DNA of 64,000 bases from Timema cristinae (lineage: Eukaryota > Arthropoda > Insecta > Phasmatodea > Timematidae). The translations under genes were made by a program, and so were the position numbers. This document shows, piece after piece, positions 34,303-48,254 of the stretch; the first letter of the stretch is position 1; every line of letters begins with the position of its first letter. The notes under the pieces were generated by a model that made no database searches, was not told the DNA's origin, and saw only the letters and a program-made list of their open reading frames with translations. The stretch covers positions 43,960,355-44,024,354 of the forward strand of contig JBCFYV010000012.1 in the NCBI GenBank assembly GCA_039000515.1. Reading direction: 5' to 3'.

Positions 34303-35689
34303 GATATTAACTCATCCATTAATTGGTCGAAACTTTAAAAACATTTCAAATGTCTTATTCATCCCGACTCGGGGACCGAACTTAGATTTTTTGGTACACC
34401 CATCTGTTCACTAGATCACGTGACATTGCTTGAAAACATTTAAATTTGGACTCGCATTTCCCGAAAACGTGTTGCTAAATTTAGAGCGTCACAATCCCTT
34501 TAAATAGGACGATTATTTAATGAGTATAATATTATGTTTGCTGCTGACAAAATGCTCTCTCTCTCCCTCTCCCTTTAATTGAGTGGTCACAGCTACTTTT
34601 TTCCCATTGTAAATTATAAATTATTATAGATTCAAAGATGTCCGTATAAATGATTCATGATCTGTTTGTTAGCCTCTAGTATTCTCTATGCAGTCGATGT
34701 ATTTCTAAAAACGTGAAAGAATGTCTTACCCAATACGTGCTGTTATGCGGACATGCATGGTACTTTAAAATATTGAGTGATACTCTGGAATACGATATTT
34801 GTTGGGAATTCTCCATTTACTCGTGTAGGCTAGTTCTCATTGAATGTATAAAGAAAAGAAAATGTGTGTCAAAAGAAACCAAAAAATATTGGTTTTTGTT
34901 AACAATGTTTTTAGTACACGCCTTGCACATTAAGTTTGGGACCTTATTTTTTACAGTGAAGAGTTAACGGCTCCGAATCAAGTGTTGTATCGATTCTCTC
35001 ATAAAGTTAGCTGGTAAGTTGTTTGCTGATAATTATAACAAGTCAATTCGTAATTTTTTTCGGCCATGACAAGATCAAACCCTGGAGGCCTTAGATCAAT
35101 AGGCAGATGCACTAACAACTAGGATAAGATGGCAAACAACTTTGTATATGAATACACTATAGTGTTACACAGACACAGACACAGACAAAAGGCATGCTCC
35201 GATGCTTCCAGAAGGGAGCACGAGAGCAAGTTCCAACACGTACCGACCAATTGGTCACACCGTGTGGTTTGCAAAAATTAAGAATAGTGTTACTTTTCGT
35301 TTGATTTATTCAGATACGTGAGATCAAATCTAAAAACCTAGTCGGAGATTGTACACTAAATGTATGCTTATTAAGGGGTTTTTACTATCATTTTTACATT
35401 TGAATGACGTTACACATAAATTCAAATCTACCCTTCCTCATAACGTGTAATTTTTTTTATCATAATTCTAGAAACAGGTATCACAAACTCCCGTGGGTAC
35501 ACCATTTAAGTTACGGCTGAAGGCTGTTAAGAGTTCGGATATTCAGGTACGATGAGGTCAGGGTTGGAATCTCAACCAGGTACAGTACATAAATCTAAAA
35601 TATATTTATAAAAATTGAATTTATCATTGGTGTATTTTGGATTACTTTCTATAAGTTTATAGTCTGCATCAATGCTCAAATGAGCTTAA
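34303..35689. other. AT-rich spacer
   Basis: No gene seen apart from the inverted repeat copy at 35192-35270. A short (CAGACA)n tract lies at about 35168-35187. A frame at 34713-34967 has no recognisable motif. Confidence 0.45.
35192..35270 (-). repeat. dispersed inverted repeat, copy 2
   Basis: Reverse complement of 26784-26864: GGGAGCACGAGAGCAAGTTC and CGTACCGACCAATTGG match in order. Confidence 0.75.
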
Positions 35690-35895
35690 AAGTCATTCTC
35701 GTCTTGCATGATGGTGTTAGGGTGGTCCAGGTTCAATATTGGCTTAGTGTAAAGAGTCTTTTTCTTGAATGATTTCCCACCAACCCTCACAAAAATGAGG
35801 GTACAATTTATATAAATTTATCTTCCCCATTCTTTCACTAGAGTAGATAAGTGGATATCTTAAAAGTATAGTAAGATGCGGTACACGTAAAAATA
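35690..35895 (+). repeat. degenerate SINE-A copy
   Basis: A decayed head (CTCGTCTTGCATGATGGTG), box-like GTCCAGGTTCAATATTGG, the body TTTCCCACCAACCCTCAC and tail remnant AGTAAGATGCGGTAC. Confidence 0.55.
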
Positions 35896-37539
35896 AATAA
35901 TTTAAGATCCACAATATTGGAGGACCATTATCGTAAAAGCCATATTCTCAAAGTTCATGATGTGCGTGGGGGGTACATGCCATTGCCACTGACACACGCA
36001 CGTGCGTGTCAGGAACGTATCCCAGGAGCCGTCACAGGCTGAACCCCCCCTCCCTCACCCATCCATTGTTCCATAGGACATGGGCGTCCGCCGGCTGTTC
36101 CGGTAAACCAATCCTCTGTGACAGCTGACTGTTGAGATAAAACCTCTCTCTCCTCCACCTTGCTCTGTCGCACGCGCTCCAGGTTCGTGCCTCCACACAC
36201 AACAGCCCGCTGATCTACTGAATCTCATTAACATAAGTAATTCCATTCATTATCTCTCGTTCGGGAAAATATGCGCATATAAGATACAAACATAAAGTGC
36301 CACACCTCTCCCCTTTTCGCTGATTTTGTTTCGCCCCCGTGCGCGACGCATGGAACGAGGGGTGAGGTTGAAGTTAATACTATCATACAAATGGCTGAGT
36401 GTCTAAATAGGCTAACTTAAGGTCAAGAGGTCACAAGTTTGATCTCAGAAGGTATTTAAAAAATGGGGTTGTTCGTATGTTTTAGACTTGATATCCTCTT
36501 ATATTAAAACTCCAGAAATCTAGAATGCATGCCAATAGGTTGAAGTAAATTCAGTCTCGAAGATGTTATGACCACTTGCTTTGTGTGTGATTCAGTCTCG
36601 TCATTAAAACAAAAGAAAGTGGTCGGAAGCTGCCGTTTTTACCTTGGACAAAGCTGGCATAGAGATACATTGACTGAGGCTGAGTAAAGACTATACTAAA
36701 CCAAACTCTGATAGAGAGATTTTTTTACAGCATTCTTTGTGCTTCTTTTTCAACCTTCGAATGTTTCTGAATCATGATTATTCAACCTCCTAGTGATAAA
36801 TTAATAGCAGAAATCTGAAATTAGGTTTCAAAACATGTATTTATCCGGTTGAAATGTTCCTCTTTTCCATTAGGGTTGAGTTTTCATCATACATGAAATG
36901 CACAACTGATTCTTGTGAATCATTTCACTCGAAAATGAGTAGGCTCGTACATAAACATTTGTCTCTAAAGCAACCCGGCAAAGAAATGAAAAGCAACAGT
37001 GGAAAAGATACGTTATTGGTTGATAATAATCACTAAGTTTACAATTGAAGATAAATATTTATGTTTGATTTTGCCAAAGGGGTGTCATTTAATTTTTTAT
37101 TTGTGTAGTTTTTTCAGTGAGTATAGATGTTCTAAGAGGACATAAAATTATTGTTACACACGTGTAGAATTTTTAAATTTTTAAATGAAATATGTGTGTT
37201 TGTTTGGGCAGTATTTTACTGATGAGCTATGACAAAAAGAGTTATTATATAAATAAGACAAATAATCGTTTCTGTACTACGTTAGTGATTTTTTTTTTAG
37301 GTTTAACGTTTATCGTAGAGTCAAAAATCGTGGTCATGTTAAAATAAATGTTTGATAAGTAACATTTTTTTTATTTATTGTAATTAACTTTCTATCATTA
37401 ATTCCATTCATTATTATTTATCTTAAGGAAGATTTGGGTGAGGTGGATTTTATATATCAACCATTTTTTTATGGGACGTAATTTACATAGCAACCTAATA
37501 ATGATGGAATGGAATTTATATAGCACCCTTATAATTTTG
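35896..37539. other. spacer with a CpG-richer island
   Basis: 35960-36370 is GC- and CpG-richer, with a perfect 16-bp palindrome ACACGCACGTGCGTGT (35994-36009 approx.) containing CACGTG. Short frames on the minus strand there show no domain. It could be a promoter or first exon of a gene elsewhere, but no TATA, start or splice pattern convinces me. The rest is AT-rich. Confidence 0.35.
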
Positions 37540-37794
37540 GGGCGGAATGGCGTAGTTAGCTAACGCGCTAGACGTGTTGTGCTCGACTGCTGAGGATGGG
37601 GAGATCGAGGTTTGAATCTCGATCTGATGAACTGGGGGGTGGGGGGTCCTAAATGGTTTTCCACTCTCCCTCCACGCAAATGCGGGTTCAGTCCTCTAAT
37701 TCAACCTTCTCAATTCCTAATCCATTACCGTAATTAGTACTTAAAGCGTATAACCCGAACGGCTAGTAAGATTCGGTGCTAAATATTATTATTA
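37540..37794 (+). mobile_element. SINE-A copy, near full length
   Basis: GGCGGAATGGCGTAGTTAGC head, GAGGTTTGAATCTCGATC B box, CCACTCTCCCTCCACGCAAA body, ACCCGAACGGCTAGTAAG tail and an (ATT)n end. TTATAATT at about 37529 and 37795 may be a short target-site duplication. Confidence 0.88.
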
Positions 37795-38109
37795 TTATAA
37801 TTACGAGATTAAATTAACATAACACCCTTATTAATATGGGGCCAGATTTACATCAGTGTTTATGTTAAACAAATGCAAACGGGATGAAATTTCTTAAAAT
37901 TATCAACAATTGGAGGAGAGTGTCTAATGTCTAAGACACATATAAAGGTTTAAAACTTCTCCTAAGAAGATTGAAAATATTACCTTCCCTAACACCCTCG
38001 CTAACATTAGAGGGAAATTCTGAACATTTTGAAATGGATTTTCGATCAAGGGCAACTTGGCCTGTGCGATTCTCATTATGTGTGTCAATTATTATTATTA
38101 TTTATTATT

Positions 38110-38360
38110 ATTATTATTATTATCATTACTTGCTACACGTTTTAATGCTCATCCAAGCTATTCACATATTTACACTTACAGAGTAGATATGAGGTAAGCA
38201 TGAATTTGGAATAAATATACCCTAATTTGCGTGGAAGTTGATTGAAAAGCCTTTTAGGGAAAACCACCATCAGTACAGATGACTAGAATTTTGTCCTTGC
38301 CTCCCTCAACACGGACAAACCAGACAAGACTATATTAAGTCCTCTGTCCATGTAGCTTAC
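38110..38360 (-). repeat. degenerate SINE-A copy with adjoining (ATT)n
   Basis: An ATT run (38088-38130) abuts a decayed tail (CTACACGTTTTAATG), then TTTGCGTGGAAGTTGATTG and CCTTTTAGGGAAAACCACCA follow the SINE-A minus-strand order. Confidence 0.6.
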
Positions 38361-41300
38361 TCAGGTCAAAAGCAAGGAAGATCCAGTGACCGACACATTC
38401 CACCAGATTATACCGGTACTTAACAAGACAATCTTAATAGATTAAGTTCAACATCTTTGGTTTCCAAGATAATAAATAAAGAACTTAAGACTAGTTGTCC
38501 TGTCAACACAAGTGGTCTATCTGTTTTAGTTCCTGTCAGCTCCCATCTAGAGCAAATACCTCCTAGAGAGAGTATGGTTTATTCATGCATAATTATTTGT
38601 GATGGTTGTTGCTCCTTTAGCAGAAAATAACATAGTTTCTCTCTGACACACATTCGTGAATATCTTTAATTATGCATGCCAAAAAATCAACTTAATGAAA
38701 CGTCTGAAACTGTCGCAAACATCAGTAGTAAAATCCGGGGTAAATAATAAAAAATATATGTTGCATTTCACTTAGTGGTTGTACTTTAACAGAAATCCCC
38801 CCATGTTCAACCTGGTCTTTATGTCTATGTTAAAAAATTATCTTGATTCTCTCCAGACCTCCTTATTTCCAGTGCCTTAGGGGTCTCTCACCTCCTCAAG
38901 AACTTTGATCATAACAGTTCACCAAATAAAATGATTTAAAACTATTTCACTGGCAAATCAACACACTATACAATAATACAAAATGATCGAAATCTTTCTG
39001 GCTATAAACATCGTCGTTTCTTTTCTGATTTTGATCAATCCAATTTTAAATGATTTATAAATAAGTCAAGCAGTGCATGAAGTATTTATTTTGTCAACTT
39101 TAATTTAAATTTTTTGGGTAATTGTACATTTAGGGGGAAGGATATTAGAAAGTAAACGCAAACAGTAATTAGCAAACATTCGAGTAGCTTTCCTTATGTT
39201 TTATCAAACACGCTACATGGAAACAAAATACTATTATTCAATGTGGAATTGTTTATAATATCAACAAACATATTGACCTAGATTTGTATGTGACTCTATT
39301 TAGACGGATGTATTTGTACCGTAAATTATTTTAGCATTCTAGAGCTTATATTATTATGTCACCAACCCTCTCTACACCTAAATCATGGGCCTCTTCTCTA
39401 TCAGGATGTGCAGTGACCAAGGATAGGGGGAGATTATTGTGTATACCTGTGTGGGTTAGTGAATTACGAAGACTTGATTTTTAATGATTATATTAGTGCA
39501 TCTATATCTAGTACAAATGTAATGTATAATATATAATATATAAATATAATTATATATATTATATATATATATATAATATAATATAATATATTATATATGA
39601 AAGAACCTTAAGTATATTTGGAAGCTTGTGACAAAACGCGAGGAATAACCAATGGCCGTTCTGACTCCTAGGTTTTCCATACATGGTTTCCGAACACTGG
39701 TACTCTGGGCTATAGCGGTAGCCCATTACCATAAATACTGATGAACGGCGCCCTAACCCATGTAGTCCCGAATATTTCAGAGTGACCCCTAGACTGCGAT
39801 GTTCATTAGTCAGCCATGAATGCTTGGGTACACCATTTTTTTTAATATCCTGCCTTCGTTTCTACTTAAGGAATGCTGAGAATGTTTACGTGGTTTGCTC
39901 CTTTATTCTATTTGTTCAAAGGCTAATCACAACAACCTGCAACCCTCGTTTTGTTATTCACAATCCATTAAACACAATATTATATAAACGCATCTTCCGA
40001 TTTAGGCCATGCGGTTACAAAAGTATATTATTTTAAACGTAGAGGTGGACATATATTCCAGACTATTATCTTTTCCCGCCATCTTTTTTTTTACTGTCTG
40101 ATTGAGTTTTAATCGTTTATTATTTCAGTAAACATAATAATTCCATTTATTTTTTACAGTTATTCTGTGCTTTATATAGGATCATCACATTTCATAACTA
40201 CATTTGAAGCTTATGTTTTTTTTTACAGTGCCGCTGAAATTTAAGAAAAAAAGTACACTGAAGCTGATTGAGCCCGGAATCAAGTTGATAGAGTACAATC
40301 AGTGTTTGCTTCTATTCCAATAAAAACAAAACAAAGAACAAACAAAATGTCTTTCCTTCAAAATAATGTCATGGAACTTCACTCAAATGGGAAGAAGAAA
40401 AATTCGAATGAACGTTGTGGTGCGCTTTGATTAAGTTCAGAGGTAAATTGCTGTTGTCACCCAGGAAAAGCAATTCTTCCAGAGTTTTGATCTTGTGATC
40501 TGATCAAGTCATTGATGCTTAACATACAAGAACTAAAAAGAAAACATACGTAATGTACATAACAATGGCACTCTTGCCATGTTCATTACTTATGCCAAAA
40601 TAGATGAAGTAATATCTGGTGAACCATGTCATTTCCAAATTCATGACTTAATTTATCAAAATCATAAATAATTTCTAGCAGCGCAAGGACAGTAGCCTAA
40701 ATTTGGCCAAATATATCTGTACGATGTTCCGACCAGAGAATGATACCGAATTAACGAGGTAACCAACTCAAATTCCAATTAATATTTCATAACTCAATAG
40801 ACAGAAACTATTCAATCAAATGATTTCGGTAGAGCATATAAGATAAATATTCAATTTATGAGAAATACACCACAAGATTAACAATTCGATCTTAGTATTT
40901 AAATTTATCATGACAAGAATACGAAGCCATGCCATTAAGACTATCCAAATTATTCTGATATAGCTGCGGTATTATTTTCAAATATTTATTTTATTGGTTC
41001 AATAACACTAAAATTTCCTTACCGCGATATCACGCTGGTTTTGCTAGTACTCCGTATAGCCAAATCGACAAGTACATTGTAAGCGGGAATAATTCCGGAC
41101 AAGCTGAAATTAATTTAAATCGGTTTAATTGGATGTAAGAAAACACATACTTATTTCTCTCCCTGGCAAGCCTGAATTTGGCCATCATCTTGAAAAAAAA
41201 ACACCAAAAAACTACATTTTTAATAAAGTTGTAAATATCTCTGTTAGTATCAACTTTAGAGAATAATGTATGGTTCTAAAGTTTCATATGAATAAATTCT

Positions 41301-42112
41301 TTACAAAAAACATCCGATGCATTTTGTCGAACGAATGCCGGTTTCTGAGTAATAAGCGGTCAAAATATTGATTTTCTGGGCGTTTGCTTTTCTTTTCATT
41401 ATAGGCTGTTTGCAGATACACACTTTGTTATTTTTGGTGATAATTACGATTTGTATTGATTCCAGTCAATACAACATTAATAATTTACTGTGTACTCTTT
41501 TCCGCACCACTTAAAGGTAGAATAGTCGGTGCGGTTGTGTTGTTTTTTCTACGTGGTATCCCCAAGAGGCCTAATCCACAATGATAACCATACATTTCTT
41601 TTAAAGTTTATGGATTATTAAATTTTCTTATTTTTTCTTTTTGATGTAGATGGTTGATCATTATATGCCTCTATATCATCTTGACCTTTTACAACCTCTG
41701 TATCTTATTCAGTATCTAGGTGACAATCGTCGGAATATTCCAAACGGTTTTCTCTTTCAATATTTATTTACTCGTCATAGACTAATTCATCCACGTCTAC
41801 CATATTCAAACACAATTTGCCCTGGCACAAACAACACATTACAAAATAATTCTAACCAGCTTTGCGACGGCTACAAGCTGCATTGCAACCTTTTGCACAT
41901 TTATATGAAATGAGTATCAGTGACTCCTGAGGGGCTAGGTATCAAACTATTCTATGAATTTTTCCATCCCCAATCTACTGCTGACTTTTTACTTCCATAC
42001 CACTTCTGAATTTGGCTATAAGTATAGAACGAATTCAAGCGAGCTGCATCTTTAGTCAGTAGTAATGATGCTAGGTTTGGTAAAATTTTGTAAATATATC
42101 GTAAGCAGCACT

Positions 42113-42153
<41 letters not shown>

Positions 42154-43450
42154 ATGACTCACAGTTTTTTGCTCCATACAGAAGAGACATATATTAGATT
42201 GCTTCTGGAGACTTATTTACGTCCTTAAAAATATTAACAGCCTTCTACAAAAAATGTCCTTTAAAATCTCAACGCACTTCCATTTTACTTATCTGTTTAA
42301 TGTGAAAGTAGTGTCCCAACAACTAAATGCGTGTAGATACAAAATGTTGACCTTAAATTACGCATCCAAATTGGAAACAAAATGTTGGCCTTAAATTACG
42401 CATACAAATCAGTACTGTAAGGTGCATGCAACCTGCTCTGAGACTTTACTTTGAGCGGTTTCAAAAAATAAATTTTAAAGTGAGATCCACAAAGGACACT
42501 AAGAATGACCAATAAATTAGTGTTCTCACCTATTATAATTACCGATGTGTAGTAAATTGATTCTTCATTTGCAGTAGTGACAATTAAGATATCAACTTCT
42601 TCAGCAACTTGCTTGTCTGGCACCAACAAGAGTTTTTACTCTGATATTTTGGATTAATACATTGAGTGTGGTAAATTACATTTCTCACCGAATGCAGTAA
42701 TAGTTTTTGATGTTTACCTGTAGGATGCCGCAGCTAAAAGCATTAAGACAGCTGAGCACGTTTGCCGATTGAAAAACCACAAAGGTTCATTTTGCTGAGA
42801 AAATGGTTGCAGCTATGTCCCAAGGGAAATTCTTGTTGAACGAAATGAATAAAAGTAGAATGATATCAATGCTGTGTACATGATAACCGACTGAAGGCCT
42901 AACAGTCAAGCAAGCTGCACTTTGGGTAGGCGTGGTATGTTTCAACAGCCTTGTCTTATAACATTCATAGTCTTAATGAAAGTCAATTTGTGATAGTCTA
43001 GAATCAAATAGAGAAGTTCTTCTGCCAGTTCCTCTTCAATATTTAAACTCAAAAATATTGTTCAAAATAAATACAAAAAACAAATCTGAGGTGAAGATTT
43101 TTCAAAAGTATATTTGTTAAATAAATCTGTATTTTTAGTATTGATAAATAAGTTTAAATTAAGATTTTAACGTATTTATACCATAAACTATCAATGACTG
43201 AAGCTTCAATCGCATTAAACTTAAATGCTAGAAAAGAATGAAACCTATCGAAAACAGTGTGTTATGCGTGTAAAAGATGCCATAAGAAATATTAACTCAC
43301 CTCCCCCCCAACCCAACTTCTTCTTCAAAAACCAAGGCATATCACGTGTCATCTTATGTAACCACAACACCATCCACGACATAATATATTCACTGCTTAC
43401 TGACAAGTTTATTTTTTTACATTACTTCACTTACTGATTAGATTGTGATG
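38361..43450. other. long AT-rich spacer
   Basis: About 5 kb with no gene, RNA or SINE that I can support. TA-rich tracts lie at about 39525-39600 and 42115-42150. A frame at 41650-41913 has no known motif. AACGAATGCCGGTTTCTGAG near 41334 has the look of a dispersed repeat, but I find no partner. Confidence 0.5.
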
Positions 43451-43461
43451 GTGAAGCTATA
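43451..43461. repeat. target-site duplication of SINE-B, left
   Basis: GTGAAGCTATA here and at 43740-43750 flank the SINE-B copy. Confidence 0.85.
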
Positions 43462-43739
43462 TTATATTATTATTAGCATCGCGTCTTACTACCCGTTCGG
43501 GTTATACGCACTTACGCTAATGTGTAATGGTAGGGTGATTTTTGAGATGAAATGAAGGACCTACAGTTTAACGTGGAATCCGAACCACGGTGGAGGCCTG
43601 GCATTCCCCACATTCACAAGATGTATTGTCAAGGTGAAGGAAGGGTTTGGTAATCAGATAAATCTGTGCCGGGACCGAGGATTGAACCCCGGCCGCCAGC
43701 ATAAAGTCTGACACCTTACCCCTAGACCGCCAGGTCACC
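43462..43739 (-). mobile_element. full-length SINE-B with 11-bp duplication
   Basis: About 278 bp, minus strand. On its own strand it starts GGTGACCTGGCGGTCTAGGG (A-box region), then CCGGGGTTCAATCCTCGG (B box), GATTTATCTGATTACCAAAC, a CACCGTGGTTCGGATTCCAC body and the tail CCCGAACGGGTAGTAAGACG with a short TAA run. The head resembles a Glu- or Asp-type tRNA. The plain 11-bp duplication shows its exact ends. Confidence 0.92.
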
Positions 43740-43750
43740 GTGAAGCTATA
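43740..43750. repeat. target-site duplication of SINE-B, right
   Basis: Second GTGAAGCTATA (first at 43451-43461). Confidence 0.85.
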
Positions 43751-45229
43751 ACTTACTATCTTTCCCTTAAAGATAAGGCGTATAACCGCTGAAGTTCTAT
43801 CTTGTTCCATTATGTATTTATTTAGTGAAGTGGCAAAAAACATGCAAATTTTCCAAAAATTGATTATTGGGTATTCTTATCGCTTATACTACCCAAAACA
43901 AGGAAAAACTATGCAAAAATTTGAGTGCACAAAACAAAGCTGAAAATTTGATAAAATTTATAAATGTCACCGAACGGTCTCAATTGAAAGGCATGTTTAT
44001 GTAAACATTTTATGTCGTGAGGAGCGAATGACACAATGATTGTTAAGAGGATTGTTATGATGAATCAATTAACAAACAAACTAGAGGGACTGAAGCAAAA
44101 GGAGGTGTCAGAGGTCCTGAGCTAGGAACCAGGACAGCGGCCCAGTTAAAAGGGGTAGGTCTTGAGCTCCTCGGGGCTGAATAGGGAAGATTTGCCTGTC
44201 ACGAGGTACACGTGGGCTAAGTCGTTGAGTTCATCAAGTACCAGTTGGGGCTGCTACTTGAGCCCAGCGAACCAGGTTCGACAACCATGTAGGGACCACC
44301 TATCAGTAAGACAGGTCATTGGGTAAACCTCATAACACCTCGTTCGGTCACTTGCTTCTTTATATTCATGAAGTTTTTCATTTTAGCTTCACTTTTAACA
44401 TCACATTTGAATAGTATAGTAGTATATATGAACTTTTTAAAAGCCGAGTCTAACATCAATCACGAACCCACACAATTAATTATATCATCCCCCCCTTCCT
44501 CGGTCAAAGACATCCTGACAGATCTCCAGGCCCACACATAGAACATATCTGAACAGGGGGAGGGGGTGACATAAATTAACTATATAGGAATCATAAACAA
44601 AGTAAATTGAAAGAAGGACTCAATAGCAAGCTGAAATATTAAATTTTTTAAAAGATTTTTTTAAATTTACTAAAACCTGTTTTGGAAGAATTAAATGAAA
44701 GCATTTATTTTCTGTCTGTTTGAAGCAAAGAAAAGCATTGCCCAGCGTATCCAGAAATTCATTGTGCGATTACCATAGGGAAAGCTGGGTAATTCTGCTA
44801 GCTAATTATGAAGTTATTCTAAAATGTACCAAACCTTACAATAATACTTACTTATGCTTTACTATATAATTTACATTGATTTTATTAACTTACTAATAAT
44901 ATAAATACACATTGGTAATATTTTTATTTCTGCCATTCTGTCATTTTTCCTGTTTTCAAATAGCGGGATTTCTACAAAATTGGACCATACATCGTAGTCA
45001 ATTTCGATAAAATAAATATTATCTCTGGATTTAAAATACATAATATAGTGATTTTATAGTTAAAATATGGTTTATTTTAAGGTTTATTTTAAAAATTATA
45101 AATATATGTTTTTAATAATAAATTTGCAACCATTATTGTTTAAGTTACTAGCAATATCTTTGCGGCAACCATTTAAAAGCCAAAACAATTTTAAGCCACA
45201 AGAACGTCACTAATATTTTCGCACTGGTA
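43751..45229. other. spacer with an unidentified GC-richer segment
   Basis: 44085-44350 is GC-richer and purine-rich (AGGAGGTGTCAGAGGTCC, GAACCAGGTTCGACAACC). It may be a fragment of an unrecognised mobile element; I cannot name it. The rest is AT-rich. Confidence 0.35.
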
Positions 45230-45440
45230 GTATCACTGACAAATACGTCAGGTTAACATTAATTGCATAACCTGTGATGAAGAGGTTATGGTTCGAATCT
45301 ATTCCTGATTAACTGTGGCTGGCTTTCCTTATGTGATTTTATCACTTTGGTTTTTTCTTACTCTTTCCTACGATGATGGGAATGATCCTCCTCCAAACTA
45401 ACTTTATCATATTTATAACTTATATTTAACTGAAAAATAA
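45230..45440 (+). repeat. degenerate SINE-A-like copy
   Basis: GAGGTTATGGTTCGAATC keeps a B box; TTTTTTCTTACTCTTTCC matches the body position. Head and tail are eroded. Confidence 0.5.
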
Positions 45441-46221
45441 GCGATTTGTATAAACGTACTCATTTTTAAAAAATTCTTGTTACTATATATATAATTCATG
45501 TAACAAACGGGAAATACAAATATTATCGTTACAATATCATAATTTAATTGGTCATTTTAATAACAGAATACATTATGGGAACTCTTGTAATATATGCAGC
45601 ACGTGAACATATGGTTAGTTTTAATAATGCGTGTCTGATGGTTTATGGTTAGGTGAGGTGGCAGGGGTCACGGACAAACTACACGCTTCAGCGTTTCATA
45701 ATACGCGTCAGGTAGAACTTAGCTACATGTCGCGGGACACGCACTAAAAACCCACAGTTGATACAGATCGTGATATTATCATAGCCATTGGTCTGAACAC
45801 CATTTTTGAACATGCAAGCAAAACTATTCCTACTCTATCACCCCTTTCCCCAACCTGTTATGTCACACATGAATGTAAAACCAAATGTATAATTTTTGCG
45901 TTGACGTTTGGTATAGTTTGAAACTTGAATACAGTATGACACAAAATTTGGTGCTTCTTTACATATTTTATGTGCTCCACGCCTTATTATTTGTCCGGGA
46001 TTTCCCTTTATCTAAACTTAAGGGATTAGTTAAATATAACTTAAAAACTATTTTAACCACAATTTCATGGAAAAAGATTGATAAACTTCAAAGGAGAAAA
46101 AAACCCTTTCTGGACAAGAAATCTAACCTCTCTGTCACCGAAAAACCAAATGATACTAGACTGACACCTATGTCCGCGTGCCCATCTTTATACATATGTT
46201 GGTATAATACCCGGCTAGCCC

Positions 46222-46420
46222 ACATCAGTGGTCACATGATCTAACGCATCACTCTAGTGTTATACAAGAACTTTAGGACAGGGGGTTTGGGATTCGAGTC
46301 TCGGTCGGGTGTTCTGAGGATATATTTCTTAAATGTTTTCCCATTCTCACTCAGGTTCATTTTACTATAAAATACAACTTTATTCATGCCTATTATATAA
46401 GCTAAATTAATATGTGCGTT
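46222..46420 (+). repeat. degenerate SINE-A copy
   Basis: GATCTAACGCATCACTCTAG, GGATTCGAGTCTCGGTCGGG (B box) and TTAAATGTTTTCCCATTCTC follow SINE-A order; the tail is lost. Confidence 0.6.
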
Positions 46421-47485
46421 GCTTGTAATAAATACCTAACTAGGGCTAGTAAACGTCTACATTCATGGTAATTAGGAAGCATTAGGATCTAATCAGTGGC
46501 ACTGGAATGTTTAGAACACGTCGTATTTTTATTCTAAAATTCATTTTAAGGTTTAACAGATGTATACATTTATTAAGCTGCAATGAATACAATAATTTGT
46601 CCTTTTTATTTTGCCTCTATTTATATATTTAGGGCTTTTAAATTTTTAGGTCATATCTAAACTATATAGAGGACATATAATAAATATTTTGAATAATTAT
46701 CCATTTAATTTTTAATACCTAGTGGAAAAAGCTTTTATTTTACAAACTTTTAATCCTACTAAAACTAATTAATTGTAATGTCTGAATGACTATTGATTTT
46801 ATATTTGATCTATTCCAAAAAATTAAGATTTCCCATAATACCAAACAATGGATGATTTATTTAAAATAGTCGAAATTATATTTGTAATCATGTTTTAAAT
46901 TTTATGTCAACTTTTGACATTTTAAACACATATTTGTATACATATCTTACGTTTATTAAAGGTATAAATATTCTAACCCTACTATTCAGCGTCAACTATG
47001 TCAAAATTTTACTAAGAATGAACAATGGACATATCTGATAGCTAAAAATGTTACTACGTCATATTTCACGTAATCATACGTCAAATAGTGTAATCTCCAG
47101 CTGTCATTTTTGAAAAATATGGTCAATAATTATAAAACAATACTAATAGCTAATTAGATGATATTAATATTGAATATAAAAGATCAAGTTATACTTTCTT
47201 AAACGTGATTCAAAATTTCACTCTTAGGAAAATCCAGCTATAGCAATGTAATAGTAGCATTTATTCCTAGATCTAATTTCAACCGATATTATTTATTATG
47301 AATAATGTTGTGAATTTTTAATTTTCTTAAACTTCAAAATAAAAGGCCTGGCGTATTTAAATCATAGAACATGCATGTCTTGATCTCCTAAATATTCTGA
47401 ATTTGACTCTAGACCTTGGTAAAAAGATTTTTAGTATGTTTTAAAAATACATGGGGGAAAACTTAACTTATTTTTCTTTGATGTG
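46421..47485. other. AT-rich spacer
   Basis: No gene or clear repeat seen. Confidence 0.5.
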
Positions 47486-47499
47486 TACTAAATTAAAAA
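47486..47499. repeat. target-site duplication of SINE-B, left
   Basis: TACTAAATTAAAAA here and at 47787-47800. Confidence 0.88.
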
Positions 47500-47786
47500 A
47501 GGTGACCTGGTGGTCTAGGGATAAGGTGTCAGACTTCTGTGCTGGCGGCCGGGGTTCAATCCTCGGTCCCGGCAAAGATTTATCTGATTTCCAAACCCTT
47601 CCTACACCTCTGACAAGACATCTTGTGAATGTGTGGAATGCCAGGTCGCCACCGTGGTTCGGATTCCACGTTAAACTGTAGGTCCTTCATTTCATCTCAC
47701 AATCACCCTACCATTACACATTAGCGTAAGTGCGTATAACCCGAACGGGTAGTAAGACGCGGTGCTAATAATGATAATGATAATGA
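47500..47786 (+). mobile_element. full-length SINE-B with 14-bp duplication
   Basis: About 287 bp. GGTGACCTGGTGGTCTAGGG head, GGGGTTCAATCCTCGGTCCC B box, GAATGCCAGGTCGCCACCG body, ACCCGAACGGGTAGTAAGAC tail, ending in (TAATGA)n. The 14-bp duplication is perfect, so this is one of the youngest insertions in the window. Confidence 0.94.
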
Positions 47787-47800
47787 TACTAAATTAAAAA
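47787..47800. repeat. target-site duplication of SINE-B, right
   Basis: Second TACTAAATTAAAAA (first at 47486-47499). Confidence 0.88.
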
Positions 47801-47869
47801 GCTGAGCTCACTTTTACTTGCTTATTATGTAGTTTAACTTTATTTTGCTTTATGCCCACGTTTAATTAA

Positions 47870-48030
47870 ACTAATTATGTAAAAATAAGGAAGTTATATT
47901 TTATTAGGAAATGTTCTCGCACTCTCATGTAAGGAAAAATGGAAACAATTGACTGAAATCCATGATCACTATACATGTCCGGGATTCAAATTCTGACCTC
48001 CCCATCACTGACAGATAAGAATGAGGCTTG
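47870..48030 (-). repeat. degenerate SINE-A copy
   Basis: CTCTCATGTAAGGAAAAATGG and GATTCAAATTCTGACCTCCC retain body and box signals on the minus strand. Confidence 0.5.
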
Positions 48031-48254
48031 ACAAATTTAATTTTAGTTCACTTGTTCTCTGATAAGGGTAAATTTTTCTTATAATACTAGAATTATGTTA
48101 ACAAATATTGATTCATTTTATTTAAAGTTAATGAAATTTTTTTTGCCACCTAAGCCTGTTGGAATTACAGCCCAGCCTCTTTCTTCAATATCAGAATCTT
48201 TATTTACCTCAAGTATTAAGGGGATTGACGTAAACGTATTATTACTGGTACGTT

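Noticed and set aside
41650..41913. 87-codon frame starting MVDHYMPLYHLD
   Set aside because: No recognisable motif or repeat; length is within chance for the window.
47451..47681. 76-codon frame over SINE-B
   Set aside because: It is a shadow of the SINE head and body.
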